NCBI RefSeq assembly: GCF_009762325.1
Contig: NZ_CP034348.1
Location: 1,494,501-1,558,500, forward strand
Length of the DNA: 64,000 nt
From: Roseovarius faecimaris
Lineage (GTDB): Bacteria; Pseudomonadota; Alphaproteobacteria; Rhodobacterales; Rhodobacteraceae
Direction of reading: 5' to 3'
Part shown: positions 1 through 12,250 of the stretch, piece by piece
Position numbering within the stretch: the first letter of the stretch is position 1
Layout of the letters: each line of letters begins with the position of its first letter
Notes under the pieces: generated by a model
Databases searched by the model: none
Seen by the model: only the letters and a program-made list of their open reading frames with translations
What the model was told of the DNA's origin: nothing
Made by a program: the position numbers and the translations under genes

Positions 1-722
1 GCGGCTATGATCAGGTGGTGCATGATGTGGCGCTGCAGCGCCTGCCGGTGCGTTTTCCGATTGACCGGGCGGGTCTGGTGGGCGCCGATGGGGCAACCCA
101 TGCGGGGGCCTACGACATTGCCTATCTGGCGAACCTGCCGGGCTTTGTGGTCATGGCCGCCGCTGATGAGGCCGAGCTGAAGCATATGGTCGCCACCGCC
201 GCCGCCCATGACGAGGGGCCGATTGCCTTCCGCTTCCCGCGTGGCGAGGGGCAGGGGGTAGAGATGCCCGAGCGCGGGCAGGTGCTTGATATCGGCAAGG
301 GACGCATGGTGCAGGAGGGCGCGCGCGTCGCGATCCTGAGCTTCGGGACACGTCTGGGCGAGGTGCTGCGCGCCAGCGAGGCGCTGCGCGCACGCGGCGT
401 GACACCCACGGTCGCGGATGCGCGTTTTGCCAAGCCGCTCGATGAGGCGCTGATCCTGGAGCTGGCCGCCAGTCACGAAGCGCTGATCACCATCGAAGAG
501 GGGGCAGTGGGCGGCTTCGGCTCTCACGTGGCGCAGCTGCTGTCCGACCATGCGGTGTTCGACCGGGGGCTCAAATTCCGCTCCATGGTGCTGCCCGACA
601 TCTTTATCGACCAGGCGAGCCCGGCAGATATGTATGCGGTGGCAGGCATGAATGCCGCCGATATCGAGGCAAAGGTGCTAGACGTGCTGGGCGTGGCGCA
701 GATCGGCGACAAGCGGGCGTGA
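1..722 (+). CDS. dxs: 1-deoxy-D-xylulose-5-phosphate synthase, C-terminal part (5' truncated by window)
   Basis: This is the C-terminal third of DXS, the thiamine-diphosphate enzyme that condenses pyruvate and glyceraldehyde-3-phosphate in the first step of the MEP isoprenoid pathway. The frame is open from base 3 ([12 protein letters not shown]), so the gene begins outside the window. The visible part holds the end of the transketolase pyrimidine-binding domain, with the [15 protein letters not shown] block that carries the conserved active-site His, and then the C-terminal transketolase domain. The stop (720-722) lies one base before a palindromic repeat that separates it from the convergent mnmA. 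Family assignment is secure; upstream neighbours cannot be seen. Confidence 0.95.
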   Translation, partial: GYDQVVHDVALQRLPVRFPIDRAGLVGADGATHAGAYDIAYLANLPGFVVMAAADEAELKHMVATAAAHDEGPIAFRFPRGEGQGVEMPERGQVLDIGKGRMVQEGARVAILSFGTRLGEVLRASEALRARGVTPTVADARFAKPLDEALILELAASHEALITIEEGAVGGFGSHVAQLLSDHAVFDRGLKFRSMVLPDIFIDQASPADMYAVAGMNAADIEAKVLDVLGVAQIGDKRA

Positions 723-723
723 T

Positions 724-781
724 GGTGCGTGAAATCACGCACCCTACGGGATAGGATGTAGGGTGTGTGCTTGCACGCACC
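724..781. repeat. Paired palindromic (REP/BIME-like) element between convergent dxs and mnmA
   Basis: Two hairpins lie tail to tail. Hairpin 1 is GGTGCGTG (724-731), loop AAAT, CACGCACC (736-743). Hairpin 2 is GGTGTGTGC (762-770), loop TT, GCACGCACC (773-781). Their inner flanks CACCCTAC (740-747) and GTAGGGTG (758-765) are also complementary, so the whole element is a large inverted repeat of two units. It fills the gap between two converging genes and probably acts as a bidirectional terminator or mRNA 3'-end stabiliser. A variant with the same outer arms and CACCCTACGG tail follows recG. Confidence 0.75.
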
Positions 782-787
782 TGCCGC

Positions 788-1927
788 TCAGTATCCGCGC
801 CAGATCCAGCCGCCGCCATAGATGCGGGTGCCGCCGGTTTCGTAGAACACGCAGGCCTGTCCCGGAGAAACGCCCTCTTCGGGGGTGAGCAGTTCCACCT
901 CGGCTTCGGTCGCCGAGAGCGGCCGGATGATGGCCTCGCGCGGGGGGCGGGTGGAGCGGACCTTGACCGAGACATGCCATTCGCTCTGGCTGTCGAACGG
1001 CGCGTCGCCCAGCCAGTTGATTTCGCGCACGGGGATGGTGCGCGTGCTGAGCATCTCCTTTGGTCCGACAATGACCTGCTTGGCGTCCACGTCGAGCTTG
1101 ACCACATAGAGAGGGTCGGCCAGCCCGCCGATGCCAAGGCCGCGCCGCTGGCCGATCGTGTAGTGGATCACGCCGTCATGTTTGCCCAGTACGTTGCCGT
1201 CCACATCCACGATCTCGCCCGGCTCCGCCGCCCCGGGGCGCAGCTTTTCGATCACCGACGCATAGTTCCCGTTCGGCACGAAACAGATGTCCTGGCTGTC
1301 CGGCTTGTCGGCGACAACCAGCCCGTATTTGGCGGCAAGCACCCGGGTGGCGTCCTTCGATGGCAGGTGCCCCAGCGGGAAGCGCAGGAACGCCAGTTGC
1401 TCGGGCGTGGTCGAGAACAGGAAATAGGACTGGTCGCGGTTCGCATCCTCGGCGCAGTGCAGTTCGGGGCCGTTCGGGCCCTCCTTGCGCTGAATATAGT
1501 GCCCGGTGGCCATGCAATCGGCGTCCAGATCCCTCGCCGTCTCCAGCAGGTCCTTGAATTTCACCCGCTCGTTGCAGCGGATGCAGGGCACCGGCGTGGC
1601 CCCGGCCAGGTAGCTGTCGGCAAACTCGTCGATCACGGCATCCTTGAAGATGTTTTCGTAATCCAGCACGTAATGCGGAAAGCCCATATCCTCAGCCACG
1701 CGGCGCGCGTCATGGATATCGACACCCGCACAGCACGCGCCTTTCTTGGCCAGCGCCGCGCCATGATCGTAAAGCTGCAGGGTCACACCCACAACGTCAT
1801 AGCCTTCCTCGGCCAGTTGCGCGGCCACGACAGAGCTGTCCACGCCACCCGACATCGCCACGACGACACGCGTCTCGGCGGGGGGCTTGGGCAGGCCAAG
1901 CGAGTTAAGGCTCTGATCCAGCGACAT
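788..1927 (-). CDS. mnmA: tRNA-specific 2-thiouridylase MnmA
   Basis: MnmA is the cytoplasmic ATP-pyrophosphatase that puts sulfur on the wobble uridine (s2U34) of tRNA-Lys, -Glu and -Gln. With the ATG at 1927 the protein is 379 residues, normal for the family. The PP-loop SGGVDSS is at residues 26-32, the first catalytic Cys region is PCIRCN and the second is [10 protein letters not shown]. The frame stays open upstream to 1987, but 1927 is preceded by AGGAG at suitable spacing and gives the usual N-terminus. It is convergent with dxs across the palindromic element. Its sulfur donor and any partner genes are not visible here. Confidence 0.95.
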   Translation of the reverse strand: MSLDQSLNSLGLPKPPAETRVVVAMSGGVDSSVVAAQLAEEGYDVVGVTLQLYDHGAALAKKGACCAGVDIHDARRVAEDMGFPHYVLDYENIFKDAVIDEFADSYLAGATPVPCIRCNERVKFKDLLETARDLDADCMATGHYIQRKEGPNGPELHCAEDANRDQSYFLFSTTPEQLAFLRFPLGHLPSKDATRVLAAKYGLVVADKPDSQDICFVPNGNYASVIEKLRPGAAEPGEIVDVDGNVLGKHDGVIHYTIGQRRGLGIGGLADPLYVVKLDVDAKQVIVGPKEMLSTRTIPVREINWLGDAPFDSQSEWHVSVKVRSTRPPREAIIRPLSATEAEVELLTPEEGVSPGQACVFYETGGTRIYGGGWIWRGY

Positions 1928-2101
1928 GCTGCGGCTCCTGCGGTTGCGAGGGGTATATAGGGCTTTCATCGCGGCGGGGAAAGTCATGGCGCGTGGATTA
2001 TGGGCAGGGTTTAGGAAAATCCGAGATATCTAGGCGCCACGGTTTCACCCGGCGTTAAACTGATCCGCGCAGTCTGACGGCATCTTGAGAGGGTGAGAGC
2101 A

Positions 2102-2380
2102 ATGTATCTCAAAAAAGTTCATGGGCCGCGCACCGTAACCCTGCCGGATGGAACGAGCTTCAGTCAGGCCGATCTGCCAGGCGCCGACACCGGGCGTTGG
2201 GTGGCCTCGCGCAAACTGGCGGTTGTGCGCGGGGTGCTCTACGGGCTGATCAGCCAGGAAGAGGCGCTGATGCGCTATCAGATCAGCCAGGATGAATTTC
2301 ATGAATGGTTGCGTGCCGTTAGCCTGCATGGAGAGGAGGCGCTGAAGGTCACTGCGCTAAAAAACTATAAACAACCCTGA
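2102..2380 (+). CDS. sciP: CtrA-binding cell-cycle inhibitor SciP (DUF1153 family)
   Basis: This 92-residue protein has the SciP/DUF1153 pattern: an N-terminal VTLPDGTSFSQADLP stretch, RWVASRKLAVVRGVLYGLISQEEALMRY as the helix-turn-helix core, and a C-terminal LKNYK. In Caulobacter SciP binds CtrA on DNA and blocks transcription from CtrA promoters. Location directly upstream of ctrA, on the same strand, supports the call. The ATG at 2102 has a purine-rich GAGAGGGTGAGAG ahead of it; an in-frame GTG at 2093 is the alternative start. What it regulates here is inferred from the family. Its presumed target ctrA is frameshifted in this sequence. Confidence 0.9.
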   Translation: MYLKKVHGPRTVTLPDGTSFSQADLPGADTGRWVASRKLAVVRGVLYGLISQEEALMRYQISQDEFHEWLRAVSLHGEEALKVTALKNYKQP

Positions 2381-2407
2381 GTAGAAATCACAAAATGTTC
2401 TTCAGCG

Positions 2408-2423
2408 GTAACCAGTGATTAAC
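2408..2423 (+). promoter_or_regulatory. Candidate CtrA-binding box upstream of ctrA
   Basis: The sequence reads GTAA-N7-TTAAC (GTAA 2408-2411, TTAAC 2419-2423), one mismatch from the alphaproteobacterial CtrA consensus TTAA-N7-TTAAC. It ends 50 bp before the ctrA ATG, a position compatible with promoter control and autoregulation as known for CtrA. No base-level test of binding was possible. Confidence 0.55.
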
Positions 2424-2473
2424 CAATTTTCGCCAGTTTGATCGGCAACAGTATGCTCAAGCGGAGATTTCTA

Positions 2474-3189
2474 ATGCGCGTTCTCTTGGTGGAAGACGAT
2501 CCGACCACATCGAAAAGCATCGAACTGATGCTGACCCATGCCAATCTGAACGTGTATACCACGGACCTTGGTGAAGAAGGGATCGACCTCGCAAAGCTCT
2601 ATGACTACGACCTGATCCTACTCGATCTTGGCCTGCCGGATATGAACGGGCATGACGTGCTGCGGCAGCTGCGCATGGCACGTGTGGAGACGCCGGTGCT
2701 GATCCTGTCGGGCTCGGACGACAACGAAAATAAGCTCAAGGGCTTTGGCTTTGGCGCGGATGATTACCTGACCAAGCCGTTCCACCGCGATGAGCTGGTG
2801 GCGCGCATTCACGCGATCATCCGGCGCTCGAAAGGGCATTCGCAATCGATCATCAAAACCGGGATGATCACGTCAATCTCGATGCCAAGACGGTGGATGT
2901 CGGCGGCAAGGCTGTGCACCTGACCGGCAAGGAATACCAGATGCTGGAGCTGCTCAGCCTGCGCAAGGGCACGACCCTCACCAAGGAGATGTTCCTCAAC
3001 CATCTCTATGGCGGCATGGATGAGCCGGAACTGAAGATCATCGATGTGTTCATCTGCAAGCTGCGCAAGAAGCTGAGCGAGGCCACGGGTGGCAACAACT
3101 ACATCGAGACGGTCTGGGGCCGGGGCTATGTCCTGCGCGACCCCACTCCGGAAGAACAGGATGAACAGCGGTTGGCCATCGGCGCCTGA
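2474..3189 (+). pseudogene. ctrA: ctrA response regulator, interrupted by a one-base frameshift
   Basis: Two overlapping frames together spell a full CtrA, the OmpR-type master regulator of the alphaproteobacterial cell cycle and, in roseobacters, of motility and gene transfer agents. Frame one (from ATG 2474, with GGAG ahead) encodes the receiver domain with phosphoacceptor Asp51 and runs to [14 protein letters not shown]. It then leaves the conserved sequence and stops at 2923. The winged-helix DNA-binding domain ([19 protein letters not shown] ... [10 protein letters not shown]) continues in another frame to the stop at 3187-3189. Adding one base near 2861-2873, most simply a fourth G in the GGG run, restores one frame of about 238 residues, the normal CtrA length. 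As written, the product would be a 149-residue receiver without DNA-binding domain. The break may be real or a sequencing or assembly error. Confidence 0.85.
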
Positions 3190-3278
3190 ACCTGGCATCT
3201 GCCGCTTCGCGAGGGCGCGGGCATGTGCTGCCTGCTCTGGACCTTGGCCCGTGTCGGCCCTATCACTCTGAGAGGTGA

Positions 3279-7666
<4,388 letters not shown>

Positions 7667-7671
7667 AGCAT

Positions 7672-7720
7672 GGTGCGTGAACCTGACGGCTTGCACCGTC
7701 AGAACCACGGCACCCTACGG
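7672..7720. repeat. Nested-hairpin variant of the GGTGCGTG...CACCCTACGG repeat
   Basis: The outer arms GGTGCGTG (7672-7679) and CACGGCACC (7706-7714, one bulged G) match those of the dxs-mnmA element, as does the tail CACCCTACGG. The middle is different: a 7-bp stem CTGACGG (7683-7689) / CCGTCAG (7696-7702) around CTTGCA. It starts 5 nt after the recG stop, so transcripts would end in this structure. Being a second copy within 7 kb, it points to a dispersed repeat family. Confidence 0.65.
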
Positions 7721-7786
7721 AGAGTTCATAAAACAATCGTTTGTTGTCAGAGGGTTGCGGTAGATCAGCGCGTTTTGTTCACGAAT

Positions 7787-7801
7787 GTTCTCAAAAAGTT
7801 C
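7787..7801. promoter_or_regulatory. LexA/SOS box (GTTC-N7-GTTC)
   Basis: GTTC (7787-7790), seven bases, GTTC (7798-7801) exactly matches the direct-repeat LexA operator known from Rhodobacter and other alphaproteobacteria. A further GTTC at 7777-7780 (spacing six) and the inverted GTTCT-TTAC-AGAAC at 7798-7811 crowd the same spot. The box ends 67 bp before the ATG of a 40-residue membrane peptide, a normal promoter distance. Confidence 0.6.
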
Positions 7802-7868
7802 TTTACAGAACGTGAATAAAATGAGAACAAATAAGCAACAAGACAAGTCAAACCGAGGACGAGCCGCC

Positions 7869-7991
7869 ATGCTGAACCAGATCAAAACCGCCGCCATCCG
7901 CAGCCAGGACACGATTCTTGCCGATGCTCTTGGCGCTGTGGTCCTGATGGGCACGCTGGTGGTTGGCCTCTACCTGCCCAGTCTTTTCTGA
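7869..7991 (+). CDS. 40-residue single-helix membrane peptide, possibly SOS-induced
   Basis: Translation from the ATG at 7869 gives MLNQIKTAAIRSQDTILADA followed by one hydrophobic helix (LGAVVLMGTLVVGLYLPSLF) to the C-terminus. The polar, positively charged N-terminus suggests it stays in the cytoplasm with the helix in the inner membrane. The frame extends upstream to 7785, but that part is low-GC and lies over the SOS box, so it is unlikely to be coding. No enzyme family is recognised. The setting resembles SidA of Caulobacter, a 29-residue SOS-induced inner-membrane inhibitor of FtsW, but there is no visible sequence similarity. Function is therefore inference only. Confidence 0.55.
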   Translation: MLNQIKTAAIRSQDTILADALGAVVLMGTLVVGLYLPSLF

Positions 7992-8192
7992 CCCGTTTCT
8001 GCCTGCGACGTTCGCCGTGCCTCATGCGCGCCCACATCTCCTGTCCCCTTGATGTGATGCGACTTTGACACTGCCTGTCCCGCCTGTCCCCCGGGGCTCT
8101 GCCTCTTGCCCCGACTGGCACATGAGGACATCACGGCAACCGAGCATTTCCTGCCGCCGCCATCCCTGACCGGATGTGCGGCGGATTTTTTT
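7992..8192 (+). terminator. 3' untranslated stretch ending in a strong Rho-independent terminator
   Basis: The 200 bases after the micropeptide hold no convincing gene. At the end is a near-ideal terminator on the plus strand: CCGCCGC (8154-8160) pairs with GCGGCGG (8178-8184), extended inside by CATCC/GGATG around CTGACC, and followed by seven T (8186-8192). The opposite strand has no T run, so it serves the plus-strand transcript, leaving a long 3' UTR that could itself be a small RNA. A perfect TTGACA at 8065-8070 has no matching -10. Confidence 0.7.
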
Positions 8193-8201
8193 GGAGGGGG
8201 A

Positions 8202-8402
8202 TCAGTCGTCGTGGCCGGAGCGGTCGGGGCGGTGGACCCAGACCGGAATGAGAAAGACGATGCAGGCCACGAGGAAGGCGAGGCTGGCCAGAATACCAAC
8301 CAGATCGCCCGCGTGCCAGGTTGTCCAGAGAAAGAGGCAGGCGGAGACGGTGAACAACAGCCAGCCGGTGAAGTTGAGCCGCCAGACGGTGCGCGCAGTC
8401 AT
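8202..8402 (-). CDS. Small two-helix membrane protein, function unknown
   Basis: This 66-residue protein has two hydrophobic helices (about residues 10-30, FTGWLLFTVSACLFLWTTW, and 33-55, LVGILASLAFLVACIVFLIPVW) and a short charged C-terminus HRPDRSGHDD. It lies 16 nt after the NifU-like gene on the same strand and is probably its operon partner. Size, composition and codon use look like a real gene, but no named family is recognised. Confidence 0.7.
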   Translation of the reverse strand: MTARTVWRLNFTGWLLFTVSACLFLWTTWHAGDLVGILASLAFLVACIVFLIPVWVHRPDRSGHDD

Positions 8403-8418
8403 TCGGGGCCTCGCCGGA

Positions 8419-8874
8419 TCAGGCGCAGGAACTGGCGGCGGCGATCATGTCGAGCGCCTCGACCGAGGCGTCGAGCGTCAGCAGGATCGAGGCATGCCGG
8501 TTCTTGTAGTCGCGCGCGGGGCGCAGCACTTCGAGCCCGTCGAAGGGCGCGGGCGGGGTCGGGCCGTCGGATTTGAGCATGGCCTTGAGCGCATCGCGCG
8601 CGGTGCGGACCTCATCGGGTGTGCAGCCGACGATATTGGCGCCGACGATGCTGGCCGCGGCCTGGCCAAGCGCGCAGGCCTTGACCTCTTGGCCGTAACC
8701 GGTGACGCGCCCGTCGGCCACGGTCAGATCAACCGTCACGGTGGAGCCACAGAGCGGCGCGCGTTTCTTGACGGTGGCATCTGGGGCCTCCAGCCGTTCA
8801 AGCGCGGGCATATCGGCGGCCAGCGCCAGAATGCGCGAGGAATAGAGCTTGATCAGGTCGTTGTCGCCGCTCAT
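8419..8874 (-). CDS. NifU/IscU-like iron-sulfur cluster assembly scaffold protein
   Basis: The 151-residue protein matches the N-terminal NifU/SufU-type scaffold fold that holds Fe-S clusters during assembly. Cysteines occur at the expected places: KRAPLCGSTV, KACALGQAAASI and the C-terminal SSCA. The ATG at 8874 has AAAGGA ahead and gives MSGDNDLIKLY; the frame extends further upstream without support. It is divergent from hisI with only 66 bp between start codons, so both promoters lie there. It is a stand-alone copy, not next to isc or suf genes. Confidence 0.8.
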   Translation of the reverse strand: MSGDNDLIKLYSSRILALAADMPALERLEAPDATVKKRAPLCGSTVTVDLTVADGRVTGYGQEVKACALGQAAASIVGANIVGCTPDEVRTARDALKAMLKSDGPTPPAPFDGLEVLRPARDYKNRHASILLTLDASVEALDMIAAASSCA

Positions 8875-8940
8875 GGCTTTTCCTTTCCGGTCCAGCCTCA
8901 TAAATAGAGGCATGAGACAGGGATGCAAAGGGGGCATGTC

Positions 8941-9303
8941 ATGGGGTTTGATCCATCCACGCTGCGCTATAATGAAGCGGGGCTGATCCCGGCGATCGCG
9001 CAGGAGGCGGAGACGGGCGAGGTGCTGATGATGGCCTGGATGAACGCCGAGGCCGTGGTGCGCACCCTGGAGACGGGGCGGGTGACCTATTGGAGCCGCT
9101 CGCGACAGGCCTTCTGGGTGAAGGGCGAAAGCTCGGGCCATGTGCAGGCGCTGGTCGAATTGCGGGTGGATTGTGACCGGGATTGCCTGTTGTGCCTGGT
9201 CCGCCAGACCGGGCCGGCCTGCCATACGAACCGCCGTAGCTGTTTTTACACGGCGGTCCAGGACGGGGTCGAAGTCGAGCTGATGGCGCCGATGGAAGAT
9301 TGA
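8941..9303 (+). CDS. hisI: Phosphoribosyl-AMP cyclohydrolase HisI
   Basis: HisI opens the adenine ring of phosphoribosyl-AMP, the third step of histidine synthesis. The 120-residue single-domain form is complete. The metal-binding block [19 protein letters not shown] with RRSCFY gives the conserved Cys ligands, and [10 protein letters not shown] and [20 protein letters not shown] are typical. The ATG at 8941 follows AGGGGG at good spacing; an in-frame ATG at 8923 would add six residues. It stands alone rather than in a his operon, as is common in this family of bacteria. Confidence 0.95.
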   Translation: MGFDPSTLRYNEAGLIPAIAQEAETGEVLMMAWMNAEAVVRTLETGRVTYWSRSRQAFWVKGESSGHVQALVELRVDCDRDCLLCLVRQTGPACHTNRRSCFYTAVQDGVEVELMAPMED

Positions 9304-9322
9304 GTATTTATAGAAAAATGAA
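9302..9322 (-). repeat. GAGTATTT repeat, copy 1 (degenerate)
   Basis: GAGTATTTATAGAAAAATGAA on the plus strand shares the GAGTATTT...GAA core with four other copies in the window (12218, 21501, 25883, 54351). It overlaps the hisI stop codon and lies 4 nt past the stop of the convergent gluQRS. The CCTCCGGCGG half is missing here. Confidence 0.45.
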
Positions 9323-9326
9323 TAGG

Positions 9327-10181
9327 TTATAGGCCGATCTTCATGCGAATATCGGCTTGCGTGCAGCCTTCGGCGCGATAGGTGGCGATGGCGCGGGCGT
9401 CGTCACGTTTGGCCAGGCGCTTGCCTGTGTCGTCACGGATCAGGCGATGATGGTGATAGGCCGGTGTGGGCTGGTTCAGCAGGCGTTGCAGCAGCACGTG
9501 GATTTGCGTGGCGTCAAAGAGATCCCGGCCCCGGATCACATGGGTGATGGCCTGATCGGCATCGTCGATCACGACCGACAGGTGATAGGACGCGCCCATG
9601 TCGCGCCGGGCGAGCACGACATCGCCAACGGTTTGAAGCATGTCCAGCGGGTGGATCTCGCCGGTGGTGCCGTCTGGGCCTGCGCCGGTTTCATGAAAGC
9701 AAAGCGGATGGGTGAGCCGGGCGAGGGCGCGCGCCATGTCGAGGCGCATAACCGCATCGGGCATGGGCCCGGAAGGCGGTGAAGCCGGACGGCAGGTGCC
9801 GGGGTAGACCAGCCCGTCGGGCCCATGCAGCGGCGCACCCTCCTGGGGGGCGGAGGCGGCGGCACGGATATCGGCGCGGCTGCAGGAACACGGGTAGAGA
9901 AGGCCCTGATCCCAAAGGGTTTTCAGCGCATCACGATAGCGCGGTACCCGGTCGGACTGGCGCAGGACGGGGCTGGGCCAGGAGAGGCCGAGCCAGCTCA
10001 GATCATCAAAGATCTGCGCCTCCCATTCGGGGCGCGCGCGGCTTTGATCGATATCGTCGATACGCAGGTGAAAAACCCCGTTCGCCGCGCGGGCCATGTC
10101 ATAGGCAAGCAGCGCCGAATAGGCATGACCCAGATGCAAAGGGCCGGTGGGCGACGGGGCGAATCGGGTCGTGAAAGTCAC
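9327..10181 (-). CDS. gluQRS: Glutamyl-Q tRNA(Asp) synthetase
   Basis: This truncated glutamyl-tRNA synthetase paralogue attaches Glu to the queuosine base of tRNA-Asp. At 284 residues it lacks the anticodon-binding domain of GltX, as expected. The HIGH motif appears as FAPSPTGPLHLGHAYSAL, the zinc site as CSCSRADI ... YPGTC, and the KMSKS-like motif as GKRLAKRD. The start is GTG at 10181, overlapping the stop of the upstream methyltransferase as GTGA, so the two genes form an operon. Confidence 0.93.
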   Translation of the reverse strand: MTFTTRFAPSPTGPLHLGHAYSALLAYDMARAANGVFHLRIDDIDQSRARPEWEAQIFDDLSWLGLSWPSPVLRQSDRVPRYRDALKTLWDQGLLYPCSCSRADIRAAASAPQEGAPLHGPDGLVYPGTCRPASPPSGPMPDAVMRLDMARALARLTHPLCFHETGAGPDGTTGEIHPLDMLQTVGDVVLARRDMGASYHLSVVIDDADQAITHVIRGRDLFDATQIHVLLQRLLNQPTPAYHHHRLIRDDTGKRLAKRDDARAIATYRAEGCTQADIRMKIGL

Positions 10182-10792
10182 GCTTTTTCAATGATGTAGA
10201 CGTTGGACTTGATGTTCTGAGCGGGCAGGTGCGGGCCATACTCCTTGACCAGCAGCCGCGCGGCGCCGGTGTCGAGCCATTGGCAAAGTGCCGCCTCATA
10301 AACCTTTTCGCGGAGCGCGTGGTCATTGAGGCTCAGCCCCAAGAGGCCACCCCTGGGCAAGGCGCGCAGCAACATGTCGATGGTAGAGGCGGGGGCGGCC
10401 CCGATGCCGATGACGCCAATCGCCGTGATCAGATCATAGGCGCCCTTCGGCACCGGTGAAGGATCGGCGATGTCGATCTCGGTCAGGGTGCGGTAGGTGC
10501 TCTTTTCGCGGGCGATATTGAGCATCTGCGCGCTGGGGTCCATCCCGTCGAGCGTGGTGAACCCCGCGAGTTGCAGGGCGAGTCCCGACAGCCCGGTGCC
10601 GCAGCCGAAATCGAGCAGGGGGCGGGAGGTGTCCGACACATGTTTGGCCATCGCCTTGGCCAGGCGGCCCGGCGTGGCATAGCCGTTTTCCGAAATCTCG
10701 GCCTCGTAGGTCGCTGCCCAGGCATCATAGAGCGCCTGCGTTTCGGCGGGCGCCATCTTGCCATAGACTCGGTTCAGAAATTTTTCTCCCAT
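10178..10792 (-). CDS. Class I SAM-dependent methyltransferase
   Basis: The 204-residue protein carries the SAM-binding motif I LLDFGCGTGLSGLAL, an acidic strand-2 end (DGMDPSAQML), and motif IV region GAYDLITAIGVIGIG. It begins MGEKFLNRVYGK at the ATG 10792; the longer frame upstream looks non-coding. It resembles small-molecule methyltransferases with a DAWAATYE N-terminus. The substrate cannot be told. It is translationally coupled to gluQRS and lies 13 nt from the trmFO stop on the same strand, so a tRNA-modification context is possible but unproven. Confidence 0.85.
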   Translation of the reverse strand: MGEKFLNRVYGKMAPAETQALYDAWAATYEAEISENGYATPGRLAKAMAKHVSDTSRPLLDFGCGTGLSGLALQLAGFTTLDGMDPSAQMLNIAREKSTYRTLTEIDIADPSPVPKGAYDLITAIGVIGIGAAPASTIDMLLRALPRGGLLGLSLNDHALREKVYEAALCQWLDTGAARLLVKEYGPHLPAQNIKSNVYIIEKA

Positions 10793-10805
10793 GCGGAAAA
10801 GCAAA

Positions 10806-12170
10806 TCACGAGGACTGCGTTCCGTCCAGCGAAGAATGCGACAGCCAGCCCTGCCAGGCCTCCTTGGCACGGTCGGTATAGGCCTTGTAACGGTCGCGGC
10901 GGCCCCGGCGGCCCCCTTTCAGGCCGTCAACCGGGCGAAAGAGGCCGAAATTGACGTTCATCGGCTGGAAGGTCTTGGCCTCGGCGCCGCCGGTGATGTG
11001 GTGAATGAGCGCGCCCATGGCGCTGTCCTGTGGCACCTCCGGCAAGGAGCGGCCCAGGATTTCGGCGGCGGCGAGGCGTCCGGCAAGCAGGCCCATCGCG
11101 GCCGATTCCACATAGCCCTCGACCCCGGTGATCTGCCCGGCAAAGCGAATATGAGGCCGCGAGCGCAGGCGCATATCCGCAGTCAGAAGCGTCGGCGAAT
11201 TGAGGAAAGTGTTACGGTGAATGCCGCCCAGCCGGGCAAATTGCGCCTGTTCCAGACCGGGGATCATGCGGAGCACGTCCGCCTGCGCCCCGTATTTCAT
11301 TTTTGTCTGAAATCCGACGATGTTATAGAGCGTTCCTAATGCATTGTCGCGGCGCAGCTGCACCACCGCCCAGGGCTTTACGTCGGGGGCATGGGGGTTG
11401 GTCAGGCCGACGGGTTTCATCGGCCCGTGACGCAGGGTTTCGCGGCCGCGTTCGGCCATGACCTCGATCGGCAGGCAGCCGTCGAAATACTGCGCCGTCT
11501 CGCCCTCGCGGAACTCCGTCTTGTCGGCGGCCAGAAGCGCGTCGATGAAGGCCTCGTACTGGGCCTTGTCCATCGGGCAGTTTAGGTAGGCCGTGCGCTC
11601 TTCCTCGGTGTCGCCCTTGTCATAGCGCGACTGCATCCAGGCGCGGGACATGTCGATACTGTCGAAATAGACAATGGGGGCGATGGCATCGAAAAAGGCC
11701 AGCGCCTCAGCGCCCGTTTCGGCGGCGATGGCCCGGCTGAGCGCGTCAGAGGTCAGCGGGCCGGTGGCGATGATCCAGTGACCATTCTCGGGCAGGGCGG
11801 TGATTTCCTCGTAGGAGACCGAGATATTCGGGTGCGAGGTGAGGGCCGCTGTGACCGATTGCGCGAACGGATCGCGGTCCACCGCCAGAGCACCGCCCGC
11901 AGGCAGGCGGTGGCGGTCGGCCATCTGCATGATCAGCCCGTTCGCCGCGCGCATTTCCCAATGCAGCAGCCCCACGGCGTTCTGTTCGTCATCATCGGAG
12001 CGGAAGGAATTGGAGCAGACCATCTCGGCCAGATCGCCGGTGCGGTGGGCGAAGGTTTCGACCTTGGGGCGCATCTCGTGGAGGACCACCTCAACGCCCA
12101 TATGCGCGGCCTGCCAGGCGGCTTCGGACCCGGCCATGCCGCCGCCGACGATATGGAGTGTGTTGCTCAT
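10806..12170 (-). CDS. trmFO: Folate/FAD-dependent tRNA (m5U54) methyltransferase TrmFO
   Basis: TrmFO makes ribothymidine at tRNA position 54 using methylene-tetrahydrofolate and FADH2. The 454-residue protein has the N-terminal FAD dinucleotide motif ([13 protein letters not shown]), the family signature [23 protein letters not shown], and the C-terminal [19 protein letters not shown] with NVNFGLFRP. The ATG at 12170 gives [11 protein letters not shown]; four extra codons upstream are unlikely to be used. It is first of a run of three co-directional genes ending with gluQRS. Confidence 0.95.
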   Translation of the reverse strand: MSNTLHIVGGGMAGSEAAWQAAHMGVEVVLHEMRPKVETFAHRTGDLAEMVCSNSFRSDDDEQNAVGLLHWEMRAANGLIMQMADRHRLPAGGALAVDRDPFAQSVTAALTSHPNISVSYEEITALPENGHWIIATGPLTSDALSRAIAAETGAEALAFFDAIAPIVYFDSIDMSRAWMQSRYDKGDTEEERTAYLNCPMDKAQYEAFIDALLAADKTEFREGETAQYFDGCLPIEVMAERGRETLRHGPMKPVGLTNPHAPDVKPWAVVQLRRDNALGTLYNIVGFQTKMKYGAQADVLRMIPGLEQAQFARLGGIHRNTFLNSPTLLTADMRLRSRPHIRFAGQITGVEGYVESAAMGLLAGRLAAAEILGRSLPEVPQDSAMGALIHHITGGAEAKTFQPMNVNFGLFRPVDGLKGGRRGRRDRYKAYTDRAKEAWQGWLSHSSLDGTQSS

Positions 12171-12217
12171 GCGGAGCCACATAGGCGAGGGCGCGCGCGA
12201 TGGGAAGGGTGGGATGT

Positions 12218-12238
12218 GAGTATTTTCGCCACGAAGAA
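12218..12238 (-). repeat. GAGTATTT repeat, copy 2
   Basis: The plus-strand sequence GAGTATTTTCGCCACGAAGAA lies between the stop of the minus-strand peroxidase gene (12 nt away) and the start of trmFO. Orientation relative to the preceding stop codon is the same as in the other copies. Confidence 0.5.
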
Positions 12239-12250
12239 CAGCAGGCGGGA

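Noticed and set aside
8065..8070. Perfect TTGACA as an sRNA promoter
   Set aside because: No -10-like sequence occurs 15-19 bp downstream, where the DNA is C/G-rich.
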